Shown: positions 1 to 5,982, counted from the first letter of the stretch. The stretch: DNA of 6,197 nucleotides from Ruminococcus sp. UBA5884 (GCA_002431975.1 DJFA01000103.1:4288-10484); one strand, 5' to 3'. Program-made: numbers and translations. The notes: generated from the letters alone by a model not told the origin.

Positions 1-76
1 CCAATGGTCGCCCCTACAAAATAAACGAAAAATTCCTTGTTTTCAATTATAAAATTTTGCTATCGAATTAGCGTCA
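1..76 (+). repeat. Palindromic repeat copy 1: right half only (cut by window edge)
   Basis: The window opens inside an element. CCAATGGTCGCCCCTAC (1-17) is the outer end of an inverted REP arm of the GACC/GGTC type, ending in CTAC. It is followed by a long AT-rich tail (18-76) containing AAATTCCTTGTTTTC and ending CGAATTAGCGTCA. That tail aligns almost base for base with those of the copies at 2014-2076 and 6095-6159. Confidence 0.85.
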
Positions 77-79
77 TTC

Positions 80-202
80 ACAGAATTTTCCATACATTCT
101 GTACTGTAGGGGCGAACTGTGTTCGCCCGTTGGAGAATACCGTAAACTGAACGGGCGAACACAGTTCGCCCCTACAAATAATAATCATCGAATTAGCATT
201 AA
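80..202 (-). repeat. Palindromic repeat copy 2 (REP plus inverted REP, opposite orientation)
   Basis: Two 27-nt arms (105-131 and 150-176) are perfect inverted repeats around an 18-nt loop. Each arm contains a hairpin of the form GGGCGAAC-TGT-GTTCGCCC preceded by GTAG (106-109) or, in mirror image, followed by CTAC (172-175). The right flank ends CGAATTAGCATTAA (189-202). The left flank carries GAATTTTCCATACATTCTGT, which resembles the reverse complement of the long tail of copy 3, so this copy is inverted relative to copies 1, 3 and 4 and has lost part of that tail. Confidence 0.85.
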
Positions 203-236
203 AAAAGAGGGATTTCCATATAGGAAATTCCTCTTT
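201..236 (-). terminator. Intrinsic terminator of the GH13 gene
   Basis: Read on the minus strand, a 14-bp stem (arms 223-236 and 204-217, one A/C mismatch) with a 5-nt loop (218-222) is followed by a run of T (complement of A201-A206). It begins 8 bp after the TAA stop at 244-246. Its T run directly touches the end of the palindromic repeat that finishes at about 202. Confidence 0.9.
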
Positions 237-243
237 TATCTGT

Positions 244-1839
244 TTAGTCAACAAGTCTGAATCTTGGTTTTCCGTCTGCTGTGCCGGTAAATATTGATTT
301 AGGTCTTGCCCATGTTTCATTATTTCCGTAAAGTGACTTATAGATAACGAGTTCTTCAAGAGTTTCAGCATCTCTTGCAATAGCTGTTACCATATAGATA
401 TCGCCCTTTGAATCAGCATATTTTCTGTTTACAAGGACTTCTTCCACAGTATTTGAAACTGTATTTTCTGCCGGAGTTTCATCAGCTGAATTGATTATAT
501 CGTCTGCAACGATTATCATTGATGAATACGGCGGCATTTTAATATATGCATTGCCGTTTTCAACATGAAGAGGCTGACCGCTGAATACATCAACGAGTGC
601 AGGCTGATTTGTACCGAAATTAAGGTCAAAATCCCTGTCTTCAAGGTTAAGGGCAACATATACAATCTGACCGTTAAGCTCTTTCTGGAAAAGGAGCTGC
701 TGATTTCTGATAATAATAGTCTGATAGCTTCCTGTTCTGAGTGCAGGATAAGCCTTATAAATGCGTCCGAGCTTGATAATATGCTCTAAAAGACCAATAT
801 TTCCCGTTCTGTTGAGTTCATCAAGGTCAAGGCATGGTCTTAATCCGTCATCAGAATTATTTTCATGAATACCCTTTATGCCGTATTCACTTCCGTAATA
901 GATTGACGGAATACCAGGCATTGTATATTCAAGAGTATAGCAGTTACGGAGATGCTCCGGATTTCTGAGAGTGCTTGCAAGTCTGTTTACATCATGATTA
1001 TCAACAAATGTAAAGAGTTTTATATTTTTATATATGCCATTGCAGCCGAACTGTCTGTTTATTGAGTAATCTATTTCAAAATAGTTCTTGTCATTATGAG
1101 ATGAATATATACCCTTATAGCATTCATAGTTTGTGGTACTGTCGAGCATTTCAGGGTTAGCCCATCTGTTGTAGTCGCCGTGGATTATTTCTCCCATAAG
1201 CCAGAAATCCTGTTTTTTGCTCTTGCAGAAATATCTGAGTCTTTTAAAGAAATCAAAGTCTATGCAGTCAGCGGCATCAAGACGTATTCCGTCAATATCA
1301 AATTCATTTATCCACATTTCAACAGCATTGATTATATGGTCAGCAGTTTCCTGATTTCTCATATTGAGCTTTACAAGATTATAGTGACCATTCCAGCCCT
1401 CATACCAGAAATTATCCCCGCAAGGACTCTGACCATCAAAATTAAGGTTCTGGAACCATGAACAGTATCTTGATTCCCTGCCTTTTTCCTGAACGTCCTT
1501 AAAAGCCCAGAAATTTCTGCCTACATGATTGAATACGCCGTCAACAACAATTCTTATGCCGTTTTCATGGAGTTTCTGACATATATTTTTAAATGAAGCG
1601 TTATCGCCGAGTCGTCTGTCTATTTTCATATAATCAGTTGTATCATAACCATGTTCAACTGATTCAAAAACAGGGCCGAGATAAACAGCATCTATCTGCA
1701 TACTTTTAAGGTGAGGTATCCAGTCTATTATTTTGTCAAGTCTGTATCTCACTTCACCGCCATCATTAAATTTTTCCGCACCACAGAAACCAAGCGGATA
1801 AATGCTGTAGAATATCGCATTTTCGTACCATAAACTCAT
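244..1839 (-). CDS. Intracellular GH13 alpha-amylase-family glucanase with C-terminal DUF1653-like module
   Basis: A 531-residue protein predicted to hydrolyse alpha-1,4-glucosidic bonds in malto-oligosaccharides. All four GH13 regions are visible: VVDGVFNH (98-105), GIRLDAAD (184-191, nucleophile D188), MGEI (215-218, acid/base E217) and FVDNHD (278-283, with D283). The (beta/alpha)8 barrel spans about 1-370 and a beta-sandwich C domain about 371-445. A polar linker (about 450-468) leads to residues 471-530, which resemble DUF1653 (TLEELVIYKSLYG, then W510-RP and a PRF ending). There is no signal peptide and no N-terminal CBM34-type domain, so it should act in the cytoplasm on imported dextrins; the exact specificity (amylase, neopullulanase or maltodextrin glucosidase) cannot be read from the sequence. 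The start is fixed by AGGAGG at 1848-1853, 8 nt upstream of ATG. An intrinsic terminator follows 8 bp after the stop. The GH13 call is very secure; the fusion partner is fairly secure. Confidence 0.95.
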   Translation of the reverse strand: MSLWYENAIFYSIYPLGFCGAEKFNDGGEVRYRLDKIIDWIPHLKSMQIDAVYLGPVFESVEHGYDTTDYMKIDRRLGDNASFKNICQKLHENGIRIVVDGVFNHVGRNFWAFKDVQEKGRESRYCSWFQNLNFDGQSPCGDNFWYEGWNGHYNLVKLNMRNQETADHIINAVEMWINEFDIDGIRLDAADCIDFDFFKRLRYFCKSKKQDFWLMGEIIHGDYNRWANPEMLDSTTNYECYKGIYSSHNDKNYFEIDYSINRQFGCNGIYKNIKLFTFVDNHDVNRLASTLRNPEHLRNCYTLEYTMPGIPSIYYGSEYGIKGIHENNSDDGLRPCLDLDELNRTGNIGLLEHIIKLGRIYKAYPALRTGSYQTIIIRNQQLLFQKELNGQIVYVALNLEDRDFDLNFGTNQPALVDVFSGQPLHVENGNAYIKMPPYSSMIIVADDIINSADETPAENTVSNTVEEVLVNRKYADSKGDIYMVTAIARDAETLEELVIYKSLYGNNETWARPKSIFTGTADGKPRFRLVD

Positions 1840-1864
1840 TATAAAAACCTCCTGTTTATAAAAA

Positions 1865-1881
1865 TTATCTGTAACAGATAA
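1865..1881. promoter_or_regulatory. Perfect palindrome upstream of the GH13 gene (possible operator or 5'-UTR hairpin)
   Basis: TTATCTG-TAA-CAGATAA is a 7-bp perfect inverted repeat with a 3-nt centre, placed 11 nt upstream of the AGGAGG of the GH13 gene. Its position suits an operator for a sugar-responsive repressor, but the centre is not the CG of typical LacI-family sites, and no catabolite-repression (cre) site is recognisable. Function is inferred from position only. Confidence 0.4.
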
Positions 1882-1898
1882 ATTTTTTTATCAATATC

Positions 1899-1923
1899 AG
1901 ATGATTATTAGACCATTGGTCGC
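1899..1923. repeat. Remnant of a further repeat copy
   Basis: GATGATTATTA (1900-1910) matches the short tail of copy 2 read in reverse complement, and GACCATTGGTCGC (1911-1923) matches the core of a REP hairpin. The GTAGGGGC segment expected between them is missing. It abuts the intact copy that starts near 1930. Confidence 0.6.
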
Positions 1924-1929
1924 ATCTAA

Positions 1930-2076
1930 TTAATGCAAATTCGTTTTGTAGGGGCGACCATTGGTCGCCCGTTGGATTCACTCATAATTTCAGGCGGGCG
2001 ACCAATGGTCGCCCCTACAGAATAAATGGAAAATTCCTTGTTTTTAATCATAAAATTTTGTTGTTAATTGACATCA
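1930..2076 (+). repeat. Palindromic repeat copy 3 (most complete BIME/MITE-like unit)
   Basis: Left end TTAATGCAAATTCG (1930-1943), then arm 1 (1947-1971), a 23-nt loop, arm 2 (1995-2019) and a long AT-rich tail to about 2076. The two 25-nt arms are perfect inverted repeats; each holds the hairpin GGGCGACC-ATT-GGTCGCCC or its mirror. GTAG is at 1948-1951 and CTAC at 2015-2018. Neither strand has a T run after the hairpins, so it is not a standard terminator. Most of the gap 1840-2095 between the HD and GH13 genes is this element. Confidence 0.9.
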
Positions 2077-2095
2077 ATCAGATTGCAGTTTGCCG

Positions 2096-2689
2096 CTAAA
2101 TCTTAGGACTGCTTCCCTCAAGATAATATGAAGCCTCCATATCCGCAACATTAAGAGCAAGTGCAAGAGGAAAATTCTCAAAAACACGGCCTATAGTATT
2201 TTTGTCTTCAATCCCTGAAAACCCCATATGATATCTTATTGCCATAGCTTCAAATGGTTCTATATACATAAATCTTGAAATCAGAAAAACTGATTTTTCA
2301 CCATGACCATAAGGAAATGTATCATTTATGGTATAATAGGGAACTTTCTGCCATTCGCCGTCTATCTTTGCATTTCTGTAGTCAACGGTATAGAAATTAG
2401 TCTTGCAGAGGTCGTGAAGCAGTGAAACTATTGCAATGCTTTCATCAGTATAACTCATATTATACTTTTCTGACGCATATGGTCTGCTTAAATAATCTTT
2501 AAGACAGTGATATACATTAACGCTGTGTTCAACAAGTCCGCCCTCATATGAACCGTGAAATCTTGTACTGCTCGGAGCAGTAAAAAAATCTGTTGAATCT
2601 GTAATATATCTTAAAAGCTTGTCAGCACCTTTTCTGCCTGAAACAAAACTATTATAGATATCAATAAATTCCTCTTTTTTATTCATCAT
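2096..2689 (-). CDS. HD-domain metal-dependent phosphohydrolase (small, unassigned family)
   Basis: A 197-residue cytoplasmic protein. It has the metal-ligand pattern of the HD superfamily: H55 in GGLVEHSVNVY, the H92-D93 doublet in SLLHDLCK, H129 in YGHGEKS, H154 in IRYHMGF and D183 in NVADMEA. The GGLVEH and LLHDLCK blocks resemble the HD part of YhaM-type 3'-5' exoribonucleases, but no OB-fold domain is present, so substrate (nucleotide, cyclic nucleotide or RNA) is unknown. It is the last gene of the operon and its start lies inside the end of the WG-repeat gene (11 bp overlap), which suggests translational coupling. Two consecutive ATG codons (2689 and 2686) are possible starts; the Shine-Dalgarno spacing favours the second. 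No intrinsic terminator follows the TAG stop; a palindromic repeat begins about 20 bp downstream. The superfamily call is secure, the function is not. Confidence 0.9.
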   Translation of the reverse strand: MMNKKEEFIDIYNSFVSGRKGADKLLRYITDSTDFFTAPSSTRFHGSYEGGLVEHSVNVYHCLKDYLSRPYASEKYNMSYTDESIAIVSLLHDLCKTNFYTVDYRNAKIDGEWQKVPYYTINDTFPYGHGEKSVFLISRFMYIEPFEAMAIRYHMGFSGIEDKNTIGRVFENFPLALALNVADMEASYYLEGSSPKI

Positions 2690-3704
2690 TCAGTCCTTTC
2701 TGCATATCCGTATAATAAACAGCAGTTATTATCATTGAGCCGCTGTTATCCTTATCCATAATTATTATAAAATCAATATCATTATCCTGAATCTGCCCCG
2801 TGTCATAAGATTCAGACGAAACAGCCGCATCATCAGAAAATTTCAGTCTGAAATCAATCTCATATATAGTATTCCCGTCAGAATTTCTTATTGAAACAGA
2901 AGCTTCAGAAATATCACTGATTTTTCTGCCCATATATTCATCAGGAATTACTGAGGTATAATAATCAGGAGCTGTAATACTCATTATATAGCTTTTATCA
3001 TTATTTTCAACTGCTCTTAAATATCGAGCAGATTTTTCCGTCATCTGTTCAATGATTTTATGTGAAACTGCTCCGTCATATCCGCTGAAATCAAAATTAT
3101 AGTCAAATGATACGCTGTCAGTCGATTTTTTTATTTCAAATGAATAAAATTCAGGTCTGTCATCTCCTATATGAGCAAAATATCTGTTTCTGTTTTTCAT
3201 AAGAGTTATATCATTTCCTGAAATACTGTATGAATCCCATGCATCATCGATATAGGCAGAACCATCAGGTTTTAAAATCATATATTTTCCATTATCAGCT
3301 GTTCTGCCGATTATCAGGGATTTCCCGATATATTCAAGACTGCTGTATGCAAGGCCTGCAATAACATTTTCCTCATTGTCAAGCATTCCATACGTCTGAA
3401 CGCCGTTTATTCCGCAGGCTACTATAAAGCAGTTTTCTGAAACGGCATCTATAAAGCTCCATCTCGGGCTTATTATCTCATTGTCATTCATATCCGAAAC
3501 GCCGTAAAGACCTTTCCGGCTTTTAAATACCTTATAGTCCAAAACAGCATCAGCAGCCTGATTTTCAGAATTATTATCCGTATTATCAACAGAACTTCCC
3601 TGATTTGAGAGATAAATATTGATAATCGCAAAGCAAAGCACGCATATTATTACAAGAAAAATCGGTCTGATAATTTTTTTCTGATTACTGGTCAGCTGTT
3701 TCAT
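2679..3704 (-). CDS. Membrane-anchored WG-repeat-like protein with NTF2-like C-terminal region
   Basis: A 341-residue protein with one N-terminal membrane segment (about residues 12-32) after a short basic stretch, so it is probably a type II protein facing outward. An Asn/Ser/Asp-rich linker (33-57) follows. Residues 60-180 read as degenerate WG (KWG) repeats: KGLYGVSDMNDNEIISP, then TYGMLDNEENVIAG, then GKYMILKPDGSAYID, each a short strand pair followed by an aromatic or acidic turn. Residues about 222-335 begin with a helix (EKSARYLRAVENND) and continue as alternating strands, which suggests an NTF2/SnoaL-like domain; this is an inference from pattern only. It overlaps the upstream glycosyltransferase by 20 bp and the downstream HD gene by 11 bp. 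A GAGGA motif lies 14 nt from the ATG, too far for a strong site, so initiation may depend on coupling. No enzymatic motif is seen; it may sense or bind envelope material. Confidence 0.85.
   Translation of the reverse strand: MKQLTSNQKKIIRPIFLVIICVLCFAIINIYLSNQGSSVDNTDNNSENQAADAVLDYKVFKSRKGLYGVSDMNDNEIISPRWSFIDAVSENCFIVACGINGVQTYGMLDNEENVIAGLAYSSLEYIGKSLIIGRTADNGKYMILKPDGSAYIDDAWDSYSISGNDITLMKNRNRYFAHIGDDRPEFYSFEIKKSTDSVSFDYNFDFSGYDGAVSHKIIEQMTEKSARYLRAVENNDKSYIMSITAPDYYTSVIPDEYMGRKISDISEASVSIRNSDGNTIYEIDFRLKFSDDAAVSSESYDTGQIQDNDIDFIIIMDKDNSGSMIITAVYYTDMQKGLNDE
2694..2699 (-). promoter_or_regulatory. Shine-Dalgarno AAAGGA inside the WG-repeat gene, for the HD gene
   Basis: This site lies within the last codons of the upstream gene. 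It is 4 nt from the first ATG (2689) and 7 nt from the second (2686). Usual spacing favours the second, so the HD protein probably begins MNKKEE rather than MMNKKEE. Confidence 0.6.
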
Positions 3705-4659
3705 CTTTTTTTCTTAAATCCTCATCTGTTTCACCGACAAGGTATATCGGTCTTTTTTTGCTTTCGAGATATGTCTTTGCAAGGTACTGACCGAGTATTC
3801 CGGTACAGAAAAGCTGTAAACCGCCCATTAAGAATATCGCACACATTATTGACGGATAGCCGTCAACGTGTTCGCCGAATACAAGAGTCTTGACTATTGT
3901 AATTATAATCATTACAAATGCGGCAATGCATGAGATTACCCCGAGAAGCGAAGCTATTGCAAGAGGAGCTGTTGAAAAAGCCATTATTCCCTCAAGCGAA
4001 TAGAGGAAAAGTTTCCAGAAAGACCATGCAGTTGTACCGGCGGCACGTTCAACGTTTTTATATTCGATATATTTTACTCTGAAACCAACCCAGCTGAAAA
4101 TACCCTTTGAAAATCTGTTGTATTCATTCATTGAAAGGATTGCATTGACCATCTGTCTTGTCATAAATCTGAAATCCTGAGCACCGTCAACTATTTCCGT
4201 CTGAGATATTTTGTTCATGATTTTATAGAATTTTCTGGCAAACCATGAACGTACTTTTGATTCTCCGTCACGGCTTACACGTCTTGTGGTAGCACAGTCA
4301 TACTCGCCGCTTTTAACATATTCATACATTTTAGGAATAAATTCCGGCGGATGCTGTAAATCAGCGTCCATTACAACAACATAATCACCTTTTGCGGCTT
4401 CAAGACCGGCATACATACCTGATTCCTTGCCGAAATTTCTTGAAAAGGATATATATCTTACAATTTTGTCCTTTTTCGCCAGTTCCCTGAGCATAGGGAG
4501 AGTATTATCCTTTGAACCGTCATTAATAAAAATGAGTTCAAAGGAAAGATAATCATATTTTTTCTTCATTCCGTCCATAATTTCATTAATTTTATCATAA
4601 AAAAGAGGGAGAACCTCCTGTTCATTATAGCACGGAACGATTATGGAAATCAGCTTCAT
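3685..4659 (-). CDS. Family 2 glycosyltransferase, GtrB/DPM1-like, with two C-terminal membrane segments
   Basis: A 324-residue membrane enzyme predicted to move a sugar from a nucleotide sugar to a polyprenyl phosphate on the cytoplasmic face. The GT-A domain starts at once (ISIIVPCYNE, residues 4-13), with NDGSKD at 46-51, the DXD-type metal and nucleotide motif in MDADLQHPPEF (97-107), VDGAQDFRFM (157-166) and the ERAAGTTAW segment (204-212), where this family usually has RxxGxSxW. Two hydrophobic segments (about 229-257 and 269-293) and the KKRPIYLVGE tail (301-310) are typical of GtrB, YfdH and YkoT relatives, and the length is normal for them. It is the first gene of the three-gene operon. 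The start is supported by AAAGGAG at 4669-4675, 9 nt from ATG; another ATG at 4663 is out of frame. GtrB usually works with a GtrA flippase, but none lies in this window, so donor and final acceptor are unknown. Confidence 0.95.
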   Translation of the reverse strand: MKLISIIVPCYNEQEVLPLFYDKINEIMDGMKKKYDYLSFELIFINDGSKDNTLPMLRELAKKDKIVRYISFSRNFGKESGMYAGLEAAKGDYVVVMDADLQHPPEFIPKMYEYVKSGEYDCATTRRVSRDGESKVRSWFARKFYKIMNKISQTEIVDGAQDFRFMTRQMVNAILSMNEYNRFSKGIFSWVGFRVKYIEYKNVERAAGTTAWSFWKLFLYSLEGIMAFSTAPLAIASLLGVISCIAAFVMIIITIVKTLVFGEHVDGYPSIMCAIFLMGGLQLFCTGILGQYLAKTYLESKKRPIYLVGETDEDLRKKDETADQ

Positions 4660-4705
4660 TCATAACAGCTCCTTTATTTAAACTAACAGTTACATACACC
4701 AATCT

Positions 4706-4711
4706 ATTATA
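4706..4711 (-). promoter_or_regulatory. Candidate -10 element (TATAAT) for the GT2-WG-HD operon
   Basis: A perfect minus-strand TATAAT sits 46 nt upstream of the glycosyltransferase ATG, after the dockerin terminator and ahead of the ribosome binding site. No good -35 box is found at 17 nt: the hexamer there reads AAAATG. A TTGAAA-like match (4734-4739) is 22 nt away, which is too far for a normal sigma-A promoter. Position fits well; the weak -35 keeps confidence moderate. Confidence 0.5.
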
Positions 4712-4771
4712 TGATACAACATATTGTGCATTTTTTCAAGGGTTTATTTCAGAAAATTTGTTTTAATCCGC

Positions 4772-4809
4772 AAAAAAACGGCCACCTGAAATCAGATTTC
4801 AAGTGACCG
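4772..4809 (-). terminator. Intrinsic terminator of the dockerin gene
   Basis: On the minus strand a stem of up to 15 bp, with two G-U pairs (arms 4795-4809 and 4779-4793), is followed by seven T (complement of A4772-A4778). The innermost pairs must open to form the loop. It lies 28 bp after the stop codon of the dockerin gene. The plus-strand side has no T run, so it works in one direction and separates this gene from the downstream operon. Confidence 0.92.
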
Positions 4810-4837
4810 GTGATTTATTTGGTTTTACAGACTGAAA

Positions 4838-5950
4838 TCAGTTGATTGAGTCAGTCATTTTAACGAGATACTGAGTAAGCTTTGTAACATCTCTTACATC
4901 GAGTGTGCTTTCACTGTTTGTTGAAGTCATTCTCTGCTGCATTGGTGAAAGTTCTACCTTATGAATAAGCTGTTTTTTAAGGAGTGTGACATCATTTATA
5001 TCAACATTTTTATCACCATTTATATCTCCTACATATGAATCAAATAATTTATCAGCACTAACAGTGGCACTGTGAGAATTTTCATTAAATACCCATTCAG
5101 TAAGCATTTTCATTTCATCAGTGGACTGGTCATATTCCTGCTTTAATTCATCATTTAAATCGTCAAAGCTTCTTTTATTATACAAAGTATGGGTTACTCC
5201 ACGCAAAATTCCGTATTTTAAAGAATCCATTATTGCTTCATCATCTGGCATTACCAATGTTCTTTCGCCATCGATGTACTCAGGTTTCATATCCATATAA
5301 GACAAAGTATCATTTTCAATTGCTTCCTGATAAAGCTCATAGCCCTCCTGCATAGCATCAAAAATACTGTCTATCTTATAAATGTCTCCATATACAATCC
5401 ACTCTAATTCAAATCTAATATTATAAGAATTCGGAATATTCCAGTAAAATTCCGGTGAATTATTACCTTTTTTTTCTCCAATGTAATATTCATAATCGCA
5501 GCCATCAATTGTTACAAAAGTTCTGCCATCGATTACTTTTGAATCACCTTTATCTATAGCTCTCTGTATATCGCAATACCACTCATAGTTTTCATTTTCA
5601 TTCAATATATCTTTTGCATAAAAAAGGTGTCCGTTAGGAGCTATTTCAACCTGGTATTTATATGGCACTCCGTCCTCATCAACACCTTCTACATAACTGT
5701 CACCTTTAGAACCATATGGATATACAACATCATCTTTATCAAGTGACTGGAGAATAGTTGCACGCCTTTGATAATTTTTCAGCCTTGCATAATATTCATC
5801 TTTAATTGAAAACTTTTCTGTAGCTTCAGCTGTAGTAATGTTATCTTCTGACACTTCAGGAGTTTCCGCAGCATAAACAGGGAGAGCAATACTACCAAGA
5901 GTTGAAACAGCTATTGCAGCTGAAATAACCTTTTTAAAAATGTTATTCAT
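4838..5950 (-). CDS. Secreted dockerin-containing protein of unknown function
   Basis: A 370-residue exported protein. Residues 1-28 form a Sec signal peptide: NNIFKK, a hydrophobic core (about 8-24) and a probable signal peptidase I site near VYA-AE. Residues 308-370 form a type I dockerin. Its first calcium loop is canonical (D309, N311, D313, D317, D320, followed by VTLLKKQLI). The second repeat is recognisable by LDVRDVTKLTQYLV but its loop has S343, N345 and E347 in place of the usual Asp/Asn ligands, keeping D351 and D354. A dockerin plugs proteins into cohesin-bearing scaffoldins of cellulosome-like complexes. The region between (about 30-300), rich in Asp, Glu, Tyr and Lys, matches no family I recognise, with no visible glycoside hydrolase, protease or carbohydrate-binding motif. 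GAAGGA at 5958-5963 lies 7 nt from ATG. The gene is alone, bounded downstream by its own terminator. The dockerin call is secure; the role of the main module is unknown. Confidence 0.92.
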   Translation of the reverse strand: MNNIFKKVISAAIAVSTLGSIALPVYAAETPEVSEDNITTAEATEKFSIKDEYYARLKNYQRRATILQSLDKDDVVYPYGSKGDSYVEGVDEDGVPYKYQVEIAPNGHLFYAKDILNENENYEWYCDIQRAIDKGDSKVIDGRTFVTIDGCDYEYYIGEKKGNNSPEFYWNIPNSYNIRFELEWIVYGDIYKIDSIFDAMQEGYELYQEAIENDTLSYMDMKPEYIDGERTLVMPDDEAIMDSLKYGILRGVTHTLYNKRSFDDLNDELKQEYDQSTDEMKMLTEWVFNENSHSATVSADKLFDSYVGDINGDKNVDINDVTLLKKQLIHKVELSPMQQRMTSTNSESTLDVRDVTKLTQYLVKMTDSIN

Positions 5951-5963
5951 TCCATTTTCCTTC

Positions 5964-5982
5964 TTTACCTTTATATGGTAAA
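5964..5982. promoter_or_regulatory. Small inverted repeat just upstream of the dockerin gene ribosome binding site
   Basis: TTTACC (5964-5969) and GGTAAA (5977-5982) form a perfect 6-bp stem around a 7-nt loop, immediately upstream of GAAGGA. It could be a weak operator or a leader hairpin. A TATAAA inside it (5970-5975) would place the transcription start in the ribosome binding site, so it is unlikely to be the -10 box. No other convincing promoter is seen for this gene. Confidence 0.3.

Noticed and set aside
1..202. CRISPR-like array from repeated GGGCGA...CGCCC units
   Set aside because: Units are inverted pairs with differing sequence and no regular repeat-spacer spacing; they fit REP/BIME elements.
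78..380. A 100-codon minus-strand reading frame across the end of the GH13 gene
   Set aside because: It overlaps the GH13 C-terminus in another frame, the terminator and the repeat; its protein resembles no family and it has no ribosome binding site I can support.
565..789. A 74-codon plus-strand reading frame
   Set aside because: It is antisense within the strongly conserved GH13 coding region and shows no independent coding evidence.
1180..1461. A 93-codon plus-strand reading frame
   Set aside because: It is antisense to the GH13 catalytic region, including the nucleophile motif, and is best explained as a shadow of that gene.
1947..2019. Repeat hairpins as a bidirectional intrinsic terminator
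   Set aside because: The stem is strong, but neither strand has a T run after it, and the same structure recurs upstream of a gene.
5970..5975. TATAAA as the -10 box of the dockerin gene
   Set aside because: Transcription would start inside the ribosome binding site at 5958-5963, and there is no matching -35 box.
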